A stretch of DNA of 64,000 nucleotides, taken from NCBI RefSeq assembly GCF_001428745.1, contig NZ_LMIO01000001.1:1-64000 (forward strand), given 5' to 3'. Position numbers and translations under genes: made by a program. Below are positions 1 to 8,044 of the stretch, piece after piece. The notes beneath the pieces are model-generated. The model saw only the letters and a program-made list of their open reading frames with translations, ran no database searches and was not told the DNA's origin. This stretch comes from Leifsonia sp. Root227. Its GTDB lineage: Bacteria > Actinomycetota > Actinomycetes > Actinomycetales > Microbacteriaceae. Within the stretch, counting starts at the first letter, position 1, and each line of letters begins with the position of its first letter.

Positions 1-96
1 CGGCAGGATGCCGCGCGAGACCTCAATCTAGCTAAGACTCTCTGCGCCGATGGTACTGCAGGGGGGACCCTGTGGGAGAGTAGGACACCGCCGGAC
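1..96 (+). rRNA. rrf: 5S ribosomal RNA, 3' part (5' end outside window)
   Basis: The stretch from about base 33 (GCTAAG) to 96 reads like the 3' half of an actinobacterial 5S rRNA: GCGCCGATGGTACTGC at 48-63, GTGGGAGAGTAGG at 72-84 and the closing ACCGCCGGAC at 87-96. The first ~30 bases do not show the usual loop C sequence (CATTCCGAACCCGG), so the 5' part is either divergent or not 5S. An rRNA operon is expected immediately to the left. Confidence 0.8.
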
Positions 97-107
97 TTCT
101 TTTCACG

Positions 108-134
108 AAATGGCCACCCACCGGGTGGCCATTT
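108..134 (+). terminator. rrn operon terminator hairpin
   Basis: AAATGGCCACCC (108-119) pairs perfectly with GGGTGGCCATTT (123-134) around a 3-base loop, 12 bases after the 5S 3' end. There is no clear U tract, which is common in high-GC actinobacteria. It separates the rRNA operon from the coding region that begins at 222. Confidence 0.85.
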
Positions 135-221
135 CGCATTTAACAACCAACATCACAACACAACAGGGCGTCGGGAACGACGTAGGCTGGGCAACGTTCC
201 CGCCACCCAACAGGAGAAGTC

Positions 222-2330
222 GTGAGCGATACACCGGCAGACGACCAGCGAGACGCGCGCAGCGCCGACGATCGAGGCGGCGCTTCCGGTGCACGCTCCG
301 GTGGGTCGCGAGGCGACGGACCGCGCCGATCGGACAACGGGAGCGGGCGTCCGAATCAGGGCGGCCGCGGAGGCTCCGATGGTTACCGCGGTTCCAGTTC
401 GCGGGACGGACAGCGATCGAGCGGCGGATACCGCAGCGACCGCGCACCGCGTGACGGTGGCCGAGACGGTGAGCGTTCTGGTGGGTACCGTGGCCGAGAC
501 GGTGAGCGCTCTGGTGGGTACCGTGGCAACGGGGCTCCGCGCGACGGGGCACAGCGCGATGGGTATCGGGGCAACCGCGACTCTGCGCCGCGCGACGGAT
601 TTCGCGGTCGGGACGGCGGCTCCAGCGGTGCTGACCGCGGCGGCAGGGATGCCGGTCCGCGTGATGGGTACCGGGGTGACCGGGCTTCGCGTGATGGCGC
701 TCCGCGTGATGGGTATCGGGGCGATCGGGCTTCGCGTGATGGCGCTCCGCGTGATGGGTATCGGGGTGACCGTGCTCCTCGTGATGGCGGCTCGCGTGAT
801 GGCTATCGTGGTGATCGTGCTCCGCGTGATGGTGCGCCGCGTGACGGGTACCGCGGTGAGCGCGCACCCCGTGACGGCGAACGTTCCGGAGGTTACCGCG
901 GCAACGGTGGTACCGGGGCTCCCCGCACTGGTGGTTCTCGCGACGGTTACCGTGGTGATCGTGCTCCGCGTGATGGTGCGCCGCGCGACGGTTACCGTGG
1001 TGATCGTGCTCCGCGTGATGGTGCTCCGCGTGACGGGTACCGCGGTGATCGTGCTCCGCGTGATGGTGCTCCGCGCGATGGCTACCGGGGCGCGAGCTCG
1101 CGGGACGGGCAGCGCAGTGGCGCGCCGTCGGGTGGTCGTGGGGGCGCATCCCGTGGCTATGACAGGGACGGTGGCGGACGCGGCGCCGGACGTGACGGAC
1201 GCGATGGACGTGACGGAGGACGCGATGGGGGCCGCGGCGACAAGCTGTGGACCAGGGACGGGCGTCCGGCGCGCGGCGACCGCGACGCCAGGGACTACGA
1301 GCGCGAGCTCACCGAAGAAGAGCGCATGGCGCGAGAGCTGCGGTCGGTTCGTCCACGGCACGACGACCCGGAGATCCCCGAGAGCGTGCAGGCGCGCGAC
1401 CTCGACAAGGGGGCTCGTGTCGAGCTGAAGACGCTCAGCAAGGACAACGCCGACTGGGTGGCACGTCACCTGGTGATGGCAGCTCAGCTAATCGAGGAAG
1501 ACCCGGAGCTCGCCCACAAGCACGCGCTCTCCGCCGCCCGTAGGGCAGGGCGCATCGCGGTCGTTCGCGAGACGCTCGCGATCACCGCGTACGGTACAGG
1601 CGACTTCGCCCTCGCTCTGCGGGAACTGCGCACCTATCGGCGCATCTCCGGTTCCAACGACCAGCTTCCGCTGATGGTGGACAGCGAGCGCGGGGTCGGC
1701 CGTCCGGATCGGGCGCTCGAACTCGGGCGGAGCGTCGACCGGTCGACGCTGCCGAACGACGTGCAGGTGTCGCTGGCCATCGCGATGTCCGGAGCGCGTC
1801 TCGACCTCGAGCAGCCGGAAGCGGCCCTGGCCGAGCTCGAGATTCCCCAGCTCGACCCGAACAGGGCGTTCAGCTGGAGTCCCGACCTGTTCCACGCGTA
1901 CGCGGATGTGCTCGGCGAACTCGGGCGCACGGAAGACTCCGAGGCGTGGCGCGAGCGCGCCACCCGTGCGGAGGAAGCGATCGGCGACGCACTGTCGATG
2001 GATGAGCACGAGACCGTCGACGTCGTCGAGGAAGAGTACGAGTTCGACATCGACGGGGAGGACAGCATCGCGATCGGCGACGCTGGTTCCGTGGATGAGG
2101 ATGCGGACATCGTGCTCGAGCTCGAAGACGACGTGGAGCTCGACGACGCCGAGGCTGACGAGGTCGCTGATGCCGGCGACGACGTTGACGACGCTGACGA
2201 CGCTGACGACGACTCTGATGACGACGGCGACGCTGACGACGCCGAGGCCCTCGACGACCAGCACAAGGACACCGACCAGGACGACGTGGAGGAAGACGCG
2301 ACCGATGGCCCTGTTTCGCCGGAGCGCTAA
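222..2330 (+). CDS. RG-repeat, TPR-like protein with acidic tail
   Basis: 702 aa, three parts. Residues ~1-340 are a low-complexity Arg/Gly/Asp region with about eleven DGYRG and three GGYRG motifs, mostly in PRDGYRGDRA-like units. Residues ~365-590 form a helical, TPR-like core (for example LRELRTYRRISGSND). Residues ~592-702 are an acidic tail rich in Asp/Glu. The core and the position just before a HAD phosphatase resemble mycobacterial Rv1691-Rv1692 (family knowledge; function unknown). The long basic RG region suggests RNA or ribosome association, which is inference. The start is GTG with AGGAGA at 212-217. The repeat stretch is open in several frames on both strands, which generates long spurious ORFs. 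The gene overlaps the next one by 26 bases. Confidence 0.88.
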   Translation: MSDTPADDQRDARSADDRGGASGARSGGSRGDGPRRSDNGSGRPNQGGRGGSDGYRGSSSRDGQRSSGGYRSDRAPRDGGRDGERSGGYRGRDGERSGGYRGNGAPRDGAQRDGYRGNRDSAPRDGFRGRDGGSSGADRGGRDAGPRDGYRGDRASRDGAPRDGYRGDRASRDGAPRDGYRGDRAPRDGGSRDGYRGDRAPRDGAPRDGYRGERAPRDGERSGGYRGNGGTGAPRTGGSRDGYRGDRAPRDGAPRDGYRGDRAPRDGAPRDGYRGDRAPRDGAPRDGYRGASSRDGQRSGAPSGGRGGASRGYDRDGGGRGAGRDGRDGRDGGRDGGRGDKLWTRDGRPARGDRDARDYERELTEEERMARELRSVRPRHDDPEIPESVQARDLDKGARVELKTLSKDNADWVARHLVMAAQLIEEDPELAHKHALSAARRAGRIAVVRETLAITAYGTGDFALALRELRTYRRISGSNDQLPLMVDSERGVGRPDRALELGRSVDRSTLPNDVQVSLAIAMSGARLDLEQPEAALAELEIPQLDPNRAFSWSPDLFHAYADVLGELGRTEDSEAWRERATRAEEAIGDALSMDEHETVDVVEEEYEFDIDGEDSIAIGDAGSVDEDADIVLELEDDVELDDAEADEVADAGDDVDDADDADDDSDDDGDADDAEALDDQHKDTDQDDVEEDATDGPVSPER
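380..1105 (+). repeat. In-gene degenerate tandem repeat encoding DGYRG units
   Basis: A degenerate tandem array inside the preceding gene, with a period near 30-45 bases. The recurring core is CGYGATGGxTACCGxGGTGAxCG, encoding RDGYRGDRA. Copies at about 940-1085 are almost identical, indicating recent duplication. All unit changes keep the reading frame. Confidence 0.8.
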
Positions 2331-3327
2331 GGCCGTGACCCCCCTCGACGGAGTCGATCTGGTGCTGGCCGACCTCGACGGAGTCGTGTACAAAGGCCCT
2401 GACGCGATTCCCCACGCCGTAGACAGCCTCAACCTGGCCGCTGAAACCGTGCGAGTCGGTTACATCACCAACAACGCATCCCGCACAGACGCATCCGTCG
2501 CCGGGCACCTCACCGATCTCGGCTTGCACGTGCAGCCGGCGGATGTGGTGACCTCGCCGCAGGCGGCCGTGCGGCTGCTCGCCCAGCACGTGCCGCCCGG
2601 GGCGACCATCCTGGTCATCGGCGGCGACGGCCTGGTCGACGAGGTGCAGAAGGGCGGGTTCGCCGTCACGCGTTCCGCCGACGACGATCCGGCCGCCGTG
2701 ATCCAGGGCTTCGCACCCGAAGTCGGCTGGACGCAACTCGCCGAGGCGGCGTTCGCGCTGCAGGGCAGGTCGGACGAGGAGCGGCCGTGGGTCGCTACGA
2801 ACACCGACTGGACCATTCCGGTCGCTCGCGGGATCGCACCGGGCAACGGCACGCTCGTCTCCGCCGTGCACACGGCAGCCGGACGCCTCCCGATCGTGGC
2901 GGGCAAGCCGGAGGTCGCCATCTTCGAAGAGGCGGTCACGCGCTTCGGTGCGTCCAAAGCATTGTTCATCGGAGACCGGCTCGACACCGACATCCTCGGC
3001 GCCAACCGCGCCGGGATCGACTCTGTGCTCGTGCTGACGGGGGTCGACCGCGCCAAGCAGCTGATCGCGGCGGACGCGAACTCGCGACCGACGTACATCC
3101 TCGGCGACCTGCGCGGACTGAGCGAGCCGTACCCGGCCACCGGCTTCAGCAAGGACGGACGCACCGCCACCGTGGGGGACGCATCCGTGTCGATCGACGG
3201 CAACGACGTGCGCATCCTGAGTGAGGGCGACGACGAGCTGAACCTGCTGCGCGCTGCGTGCGCAGTCATCTGGGGCTCCGGTCGTGCGATCTACGGGCTC
3301 GAGGTTCCGGAGCGACTGTACAGCTGA
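2305..3327 (+). CDS. HAD-IIA family sugar/glycerol phosphatase
   Basis: 340 aa, NagD-like HAD-IIA hydrolase. Motif I is DLDGV (nucleophile D23, D25), followed by TNNASRT (motif II region) and GDRLDTD at ~223-229 (motif III/IV metal site). The ~80 residues after the HAD fold match the C-terminal extension of mycobacterial Rv1692, which acts on glycerol 3-phosphate; substrate identity here is inference. The ATG at 2305 is preferred because GGAGGA (2288-2293) lies 11 bases upstream; a GTG at 2335 is the alternative. It starts 26 bases inside the upstream gene, so the two are probably co-transcribed and translationally coupled. It converges with menC, with only 4 bases between the stops. Confidence 0.9.
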   Translation: MALFRRSAKAVTPLDGVDLVLADLDGVVYKGPDAIPHAVDSLNLAAETVRVGYITNNASRTDASVAGHLTDLGLHVQPADVVTSPQAAVRLLAQHVPPGATILVIGGDGLVDEVQKGGFAVTRSADDDPAAVIQGFAPEVGWTQLAEAAFALQGRSDEERPWVATNTDWTIPVARGIAPGNGTLVSAVHTAAGRLPIVAGKPEVAIFEEAVTRFGASKALFIGDRLDTDILGANRAGIDSVLVLTGVDRAKQLIAADANSRPTYILGDLRGLSEPYPATGFSKDGRTATVGDASVSIDGNDVRILSEGDDELNLLRAACAVIWGSGRAIYGLEVPERLYS

Positions 3328-3331
3328 GCCG

Positions 3332-4324
3332 TCAGAGCGCCGTCGCCCGCTCCACGAGGCGGTAGCAGCGGCGGATGCGGTCGAGCCACCAGTCGCGACG
3401 GTCGCCGTCGGCCGCGAGCGCGTCGAGACGCGCGGAGGAGACGGACGGGCGCAGCACGGGGATGCTCCCGTCGACCGGGCGGAGCGGTTCGTCGGTGACG
3501 TCGTTGACGAACATTGCGGCAGTGCCCAGCCCGCAGTCGAAGTCGAGCCGGGGGACAGCGGCCGCAAGGTGCGCGCCCATCGCGATGCCGACGGAGGTGT
3601 CGATCGCGCTGGAGACGACGACAGGGAGGCCGGCCTCCGCGACGATGCGCAGAGCCGAGTGGATGCCGCCGAGCGGTTGCGCCTTGACGATCAGCAGGTC
3701 GGCAGCGTCCGCGCGGGCGACGGCGAGAGGATCGCTGGCCTTGCGCACGCTCTCGTCTGCGGCGATCGGAACATCCATGTATGCGGTGCGGCGGCGGATC
3801 TCGGCCAACTCCTCGATGGAGGCGCACGGCTGCTCCACATACTCGAGATCGAAGGGTGCGAGAGCGTGGATGGCGTGCTCGGCCTCATCGACGTTCCAGA
3901 ACGTGTTCGCGTCGATGCGGATGCGTCCCTCCGGGCCGAGGTGGTCGCGGACGGCGCGCACGCGTGCGATGTCGTCAGCGAGCGTCTGCCCCGGCTCGGC
4001 GACCTTCACCTTTGCCGTGCGCGCGCCGGGGTAGCGGTCGAGGATCGCCGCGACCGCGTCTGCTGCGACGGCGGGAACGGTCGCGTTGACCGGGATGCGG
4101 TCGCGGAGCGGGGTGGGGACGGCGCGCCAGCCGAAGTCGATGGCGGCGTGCAGCCAGCGGGCGGATTCCGCGTCGTCGTACTCGACGAACGGGGAGAACT
4201 CGGTCCAGCCCTCCTGGCCCTCGAACAGCACCGCCTCGCGGACCGTGATGCCGCGGAATTTCGAGGTCATCGGCAGCGCGACGACACGGGCGGTTTTCAA
4301 CAGGTCGGCGAGCTCGGGCAACAT
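3332..4324 (-). CDS. menC: o-Succinylbenzoate synthase
   Basis: 330 aa enolase-superfamily enzyme that dehydrates SHCHC to o-succinylbenzoate in menaquinone biosynthesis. Catalytic residues are visible: KVK (K105/K107), metal ligands D138 (IDAN), E164 (VEQP) and D190 (AADES), and K214 (VKAQPLGG). An upstream in-frame ATG would add 21 residues, but the first part of that extension looks non-native. The ATG at 4324 is preceded 6 bases upstream by GACACT (4331-4336 on the opposite strand), a weak leaderless -10. It is divergent from menB, 56 bases away. Confidence 0.95.
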   Translation of the reverse strand: MLPELADLLKTARVVALPMTSKFRGITVREAVLFEGQEGWTEFSPFVEYDDAESARWLHAAIDFGWRAVPTPLRDRIPVNATVPAVAADAVAAILDRYPGARTAKVKVAEPGQTLADDIARVRAVRDHLGPEGRIRIDANTFWNVDEAEHAIHALAPFDLEYVEQPCASIEELAEIRRRTAYMDVPIAADESVRKASDPLAVARADAADLLIVKAQPLGGIHSALRIVAEAGLPVVVSSAIDTSVGIAMGAHLAAAVPRLDFDCGLGTAAMFVNDVTDEPLRPVDGSIPVLRPSVSSARLDALAADGDRRDWWLDRIRRCYRLVERATAL

Positions 4325-4368
4325 TCCACAAGTGTCGCACGACCGGTCCGCGCCGCGACCGTGAACCG

Positions 4369-4374
4369 TAGGCT
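4369..4374 (+). promoter_or_regulatory. Leaderless -10 box of menB
   Basis: TAGGCT ends 6 bases before the menB ATG and there is no Shine-Dalgarno sequence, so transcription should start at or next to the start codon. Confidence 0.65.
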
Positions 4375-4380
4375 GGTGGC

Positions 4381-5292
4381 ATGGCAAAAGCAGTCTCAGA
4401 GATCTTCGACACGAGCGCGTGGAGCGAGGTCGCCGGCTTCGAGGAGCTGACCGACATCACGTACCACCACGATGTCGCCAGGCGCGTGGCGCGCGTGGCG
4501 TTCAACAGGCCGGAGGTGCGCAACGCGTTCCGGCCGCACACGGTCGACGAACTCTATGCGGCGCTGGAGGATGCACGCACCAACCCGCGGATCGGCGTCG
4601 TGCTGCTGACGGGCAATGGTCCGAGCCCGAAAGACGGCGGGTGGGCGTTCTGTTCGGGAGGCGACCAGCGCATCCGGGGACGCGACGGGTACAAGTACGC
4701 GGAGGGTGAGACGGCGTCAGGCATCGACGCTGCGCGCAGCGGGCGACTGCACATCCTCGAGGTGCAACGACTCATCCGGTTCATGCCGAAGGTCGTGATC
4801 GCGGTCGTCCCCGGCTGGGCGGCCGGCGGCGGCCACTCCCTGCACGTGGTCTGCGACCTGAGCATCGCGAGTGCTGAGCACGGGCGGTTCAAGCAGACCG
4901 ATGCGGACGTCGGCTCGTTCGACGCCGGGTACGGCAGCGCATACTTCGCCAGGCAGATCGGGCAGAAGAACGCTCGGGAGGTGTTCTTCCTGGCCAGGGA
5001 GTACTCGGCACAGCGAGCATACGAAATGGGCGCGGTGAACGCAGTCGTGCCGCATGCCGAGCTGGAGACCACGGCGCTGGAATGGGCGAACGAGATCCTG
5101 ACCAAGTCGCCGACAGCCATTCGGATGCTGAAATTCGCGTTCAACGCGGTGGACGACGGGCTGGTCGGGCAGCAGGTGTTCGCCGGAGAGGCGACGCGAC
5201 TGGCGTACGGCACGGACGAAGCGGTCGAGGGGCGCGACTCGTTCCTGGAGAAGCGGGAGCCGGACTGGTCGCCGTTCCCCTGGCAGTTCTGA
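4381..5292 (+). CDS. menB: 1,4-Dihydroxy-2-naphthoyl-CoA synthase
   Basis: 303 aa crotonase-fold enzyme that cyclises o-succinylbenzoyl-CoA to DHNA-CoA. The family's long N-terminal lead-in is present. CSGGDQ (~91-96) forms the oxyanion-hole region, and TDADVGSFDAGYGS (~173-186) carries the active-site Asp typical of MenB. The C-terminal end, PDWSPFPWQF, is characteristic of actinobacterial and enterobacterial MenB. Length is normal. The ATG at 4381 follows a leaderless -10 box. menE starts 41 bases downstream, so the two form one unit. Confidence 0.97.
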   Translation: MAKAVSEIFDTSAWSEVAGFEELTDITYHHDVARRVARVAFNRPEVRNAFRPHTVDELYAALEDARTNPRIGVVLLTGNGPSPKDGGWAFCSGGDQRIRGRDGYKYAEGETASGIDAARSGRLHILEVQRLIRFMPKVVIAVVPGWAAGGGHSLHVVCDLSIASAEHGRFKQTDADVGSFDAGYGSAYFARQIGQKNAREVFFLAREYSAQRAYEMGAVNAVVPHAELETTALEWANEILTKSPTAIRMLKFAFNAVDDGLVGQQVFAGEATRLAYGTDEAVEGRDSFLEKREPDWSPFPWQF

Positions 5293-5333
5293 GCGGGCGT
5301 GGCGCGGATGACGACGGCTATCGGGAGGAAGCG

Positions 5334-6602
5334 GTGACGCGGGCGCTGCGGGTGGTGGATTCCGGGCGCCCGGCGGAGGTGTATGAAGCGCTGCGGGAAG
5401 CGCTCGGCGGTGGCGGTGGCGCTGTAGTGCCGCGCGACGGTGGCACGGGGCCCGGTGTCGGCGCTGGCGTCGATGTCGCGTCTGGCGTCGATGTTGCGTC
5501 TGGCGTCGATGTCGCGTCTGGCGTCGATGTCGCGTCTGGCGTCGATGTGGCGTCTGGGGCGTGGCCGGGTCAGGACGAGCGGGTGGCGCAGAACGTCGCG
5601 CTGGTGATCGAGACGTCGGGATCGACGGGAGTGCCGAAACGCGTGGCGTTGTCGGCGGACGCCCTGCTTGCGAGTGCCGCCGCGTCGGCGGGGGCAATGG
5701 GCGGACAGGGACAGTGGATGCTCGCGCTGCCCGCCCACTATGTGGCGGGGGCGCAGGTGCTTGTGCGGTCGATCGCCGCGGAGACGGAGCCGGTGTACTA
5801 CGGCGACGGGCACTTCGATCCGACGCGGTTCGCGGAGGCGGCCGGCCGGCTGGAGCACGACCTGCGGTTCGTCTCCGTGGTTCCGGTGCAGCTGGCGAGG
5901 CTGGTCGCGGCGTCCGAGTCCGGTGACAGGGCGGTGGGCGACGCGCTGCGACGGTTCGACGGCATCCTCGTCGGTGGGCAGGCGCTCACGCCTGAACTGC
6001 GGGAGCGTGCGCTGGCGGCGGGCGCGCGCATCCTGAGCACATACGGGTCGAGCGAGACGGCGGGCGGGTGCGTGTACGACGGGCGACCGATCGGGACGAC
6101 GAACGTTCGGGCGGTCGACGGACTGCTCGAGATCGCCGGGCCGGTGCTCGCGGAGGGCTACTTGGGCGATCAGGAGCGGACAGCGGCGATGTTCCACGAG
6201 GCGGACGGACAGCGATGGTATCGCACGGGCGACCTCGGGCGCGTGGACAGCGAAGGCACGGTGAGCGTGCTCGGCCGGGCCGACAACGTCATCATCTCGG
6301 GCGGGGAGAAGGTGCTGCTCGACGCGGTCGAGGGCGCGGTGCGGGCGCTGGACGGATTCGGCGGGGCGGTGGTGGTGGCCGTGGACGATGAGGAATGGGG
6401 CCAGGTGCCCGTCGTGGTCGTCGAACGCAATAGTTCCGCGTCGTCGACCACGCTCGCCGCGGTGCGCGCGCATGTCGCCGAGAGGGCAGGCCGGGCGGCA
6501 GCCCCCGCCGCCATCGTGCAGGTGGATGCGCTGCCGCACCTCAGCAGCGGCAAGCCGGACCGGGTGGCGGCGCGGCAGGTCGCGGCGGACGAAACGGCAT
6601 AG
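5334..6602 (+). CDS. menE: o-Succinylbenzoate-CoA ligase (AMP-forming), with repeat insertion
   Basis: 422 aa adenylate-forming enzyme activating o-succinylbenzoate with ATP and CoA. Motifs: P-loop ETSGSTGVPKR (93-103), YGSSETAG (~237), YRTGDLG (~296), LGRADNVIISGGEK, and the C-terminal catalytic lysine in SSGKPDR (~408). It is shorter at the N-terminus than E. coli MenE, as usual in actinobacteria. The GTG start at 5334 has GGGAGGAA at 5323-5330. Residues 45-74 are five perfect GVDVAS hexapeptides just before the P-loop, an insertion I do not recognise in other MenE proteins. Confidence 0.93.
   Translation: MTRALRVVDSGRPAEVYEALREALGGGGGAVVPRDGGTGPGVGAGVDVASGVDVASGVDVASGVDVASGVDVASGAWPGQDERVAQNVALVIETSGSTGVPKRVALSADALLASAAASAGAMGGQGQWMLALPAHYVAGAQVLVRSIAAETEPVYYGDGHFDPTRFAEAAGRLEHDLRFVSVVPVQLARLVAASESGDRAVGDALRRFDGILVGGQALTPELRERALAAGARILSTYGSSETAGGCVYDGRPIGTTNVRAVDGLLEIAGPVLAEGYLGDQERTAAMFHEADGQRWYRTGDLGRVDSEGTVSVLGRADNVIISGGEKVLLDAVEGAVRALDGFGGAVVVAVDDEEWGQVPVVVVERNSSASSTTLAAVRAHVAERAGRAAAPAAIVQVDALPHLSSGKPDRVAARQVAADETA
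5466..5555 (+). repeat. Five 18-bp tandem repeats inside menE
   Basis: Five consecutive 18-base units, GGCGTCGATGTCGCGTCT, with single-base variants in units 2 and 5. Each encodes GVDVAS. The unit length is a multiple of three, so copy-number change would lengthen or shorten the protein without a frameshift. Confidence 0.95.
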
Positions 6603-6612
6603 CCGTTGTTGT

Positions 6613-6618
6613 TACGAT
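6613..6618 (+). promoter_or_regulatory. Leaderless -10 box of menA
   Basis: TACGAT ends 7 bases before the GTG at 6626. It sits just after the menE stop, giving menA its own promoter inside the cluster. Confidence 0.65.
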
Positions 6619-6625
6619 TCGCACT

Positions 6626-7606
6626 GTGATGAGTCAGAACAAGCCACGAATGCAACGGATGACGCCCGCTCAGCGCCGCAACGGCGGCAGGCCTGGACGT
6701 CCCGGGGCAGCGAAGGTCAAGGTCAAGCCGGCAACCGCATCCGACTGGATCGCCGGCGCACGACTGCGCACCCTGCCGCTGGCGATCGCTCCGGTCATCA
6801 TCGGCGTCGGCGCTGCCAAGGTGGCGGACGGAGCCGGGATCTGGCACCCGGTGCGCGCGCTGCTGTGCCTCGCCGTGGCGGTTTTCCTGCAGATCGGCGT
6901 CAACTACGCGAACGACTACTCAGACGGAATCCGCGGGACGGACCAGTTCCGGGTCGGGCCGAGCAGGCTGACCGGGTCCGGCAGGGCCGCGCCGAAGCGG
7001 GTCCTCACCGTCGCGCTCGTGTTCTTCGCGCTCGGCGCGGTCGCCGGGCTGGTGCTCGTGCTGCTCACCCAGCATTGGTGGGTGCTCATCGTCGGGGCCG
7101 CGGCCATCGTCGCCGCCTGGTTCTACACGGGAGGCAAGCGGCCGTACGGGTACTTCGGGCTCGGCGAAGTGTTCGTGTTCCTGTTCTTCGGGCTGGTCGC
7201 CACGGCCGGGACCACATACATGCTGGCGGGCATCGTCAACCAGGAGGCCTGGTTCGGCGCCGTCATCGCAGGGCTCATCGCGTGCGCGGTGCTGATGGTG
7301 AACAACATCCGTGACATCGGGCCGGACAAGCAGGCGGGCAAGCGGACGCTCGCCGTGCTGCTCGGGAACGTCGCATCCCGGATCGTCTTCTGCGTGCTGC
7401 TCCTGGTGCCGTTCGGCATCCTGGCCGTTCTGGCCCTGCTCTACCCGTTCGCCTGGTTCGGGATGTTCGCGCTGCTGGCCGCTCTGCCCGCCTGCGTCAT
7501 CACGCTGTTCGCCAAGACGCCGCGCGAACTGGTCACTGCGCTGCAGCTGACCAGCTTCACCGGGCTGCTGGTGGCGCTGGCGCTCGGTGCCGCATACGCG
7601 TTCTGA
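6626..7606 (+). CDS. menA: 1,4-Dihydroxy-2-naphthoate polyprenyltransferase
   Basis: 326 aa UbiA-family integral membrane prenyltransferase that attaches the isoprenoid tail to DHNA. The first Asp-rich motif is NDYSDGIRGTD (~96-106), and the second is NNIRDIGPDKQAGKRT (~226-241). Eight or nine hydrophobic segments follow a basic ~35-residue N-terminus. The GTG at 6626 is adjacent to an ATG at 6629; the -10 box spacing favours the GTG. It converges with the DUF4229-like gene. Confidence 0.95.
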   Translation: MMSQNKPRMQRMTPAQRRNGGRPGRPGAAKVKVKPATASDWIAGARLRTLPLAIAPVIIGVGAAKVADGAGIWHPVRALLCLAVAVFLQIGVNYANDYSDGIRGTDQFRVGPSRLTGSGRAAPKRVLTVALVFFALGAVAGLVLVLLTQHWWVLIVGAAAIVAAWFYTGGKRPYGYFGLGEVFVFLFFGLVATAGTTYMLAGIVNQEAWFGAVIAGLIACAVLMVNNIRDIGPDKQAGKRTLAVLLGNVASRIVFCVLLLVPFGILAVLALLYPFAWFGMFALLAALPACVITLFAKTPRELVTALQLTSFTGLLVALALGAAYAF

Positions 7607-7622
7607 TCGGAGAACGGATCAG
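7603..7622. terminator. Weak hairpin between menA and the DUF4229-like gene
   Basis: CTGATC (7603-7608) pairs with GATCAG (7617-7622) around an 8-base loop. It overlaps the menA stop and lies between convergent genes. The stem is short, so this is a weak candidate. Confidence 0.35.
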
Positions 7623-7663
7623 CGGCGTAACGAATAGCCGGAGACGCTGAGGCCTGAGCCGAC

Positions 7664-8002
7664 TCAGGAGGCTTTGTCGGTGTGCTCGGTGTGCACCGGG
7701 TGCTCGGCGTGCTCTGGGTGCTCGGTGTGCTCCGGGCGCTCGGCGGCGTCGACGACCGCATCTTCCGCGTCGTCGTCGACGGTCGTGGCCGGCTTGTCGC
7801 GGTGGCGGGCGGCGTACAGGTCCGTCGACACGGCGTTGCGCGGCTTGCTGAGGAAGATGTAGGAAAGGCAGAGCCCGATGAGCGCCGCCGCGATGACCGC
7901 GATCCACCAGTCGATGCGCAACACCAGCAGGATCGCGAGCGGGATCGCGAACAACAGGAGGCGGAGCACAGAATAAGTGACCCAGGAGGGAATGCGTTTC
8001 AC
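7664..8002 (-). CDS. DUF4229-like small membrane protein
   Basis: 112 aa. Two hydrophobic segments at ~10-28 and ~32-50 are followed by a cytoplasmic tail ending in a His/Glu/Thr-rich low-complexity stretch (repeats of EHTEHPEHAEHP type). It resembles the DUF4229 family, often found among actinobacterial men genes; its function is unknown. The ATG at 8002 has GGGAGGGTG upstream. It is divergent from the 8045 gene, with a shared 42-base intergenic region holding a palindrome. Confidence 0.75.
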   Translation of the reverse strand: MKRIPSWVTYSVLRLLLFAIPLAILLVLRIDWWIAVIAAALIGLCLSYIFLSKPRNAVSTDLYAARHRDKPATTVDDDAEDAVVDAAERPEHTEHPEHAEHPVHTEHTDKAS

Positions 8003-8019
8003 CCTCCCAGCTTAGAGAC

Positions 8020-8032
8020 ACTCTCTGAGAGT
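8020..8032. promoter_or_regulatory. Palindrome in divergent promoter region
   Basis: ACTCTC-T-GAGAGT, a 6-bp inverted repeat with a 1-base centre, directly abuts the TACGAT -10 box (8033-8038) of the plus-strand gene. It could be an operator; no regulator is assigned. Confidence 0.4.
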
Positions 8033-8038
8033 TACGAT
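8033..8038 (+). promoter_or_regulatory. Leaderless -10 box of the PLDc_N-like gene
   Basis: TACGAT ends 6 bases before the ATG at 8045, and no Shine-Dalgarno sequence is visible. Confidence 0.65.
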
Positions 8039-8044
8039 TGACGC

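Noticed and set aside
380-1105. CRISPR-like array in the first gene.
   Set aside because: Units are contiguous and translated in one frame, with no unique spacers of constant length and no cas genes.
103-1469. Long minus-strand and alternate-frame reading frames over the first gene (for example 153-1469, 103-1149, 289-1428).
   Set aside because: They arise because the RG-coding tandem repeat lacks stops in several frames. Their products are His/Arg or Thr/Ala/Val low complexity with no domain, and the 222 start has a good ribosome site.
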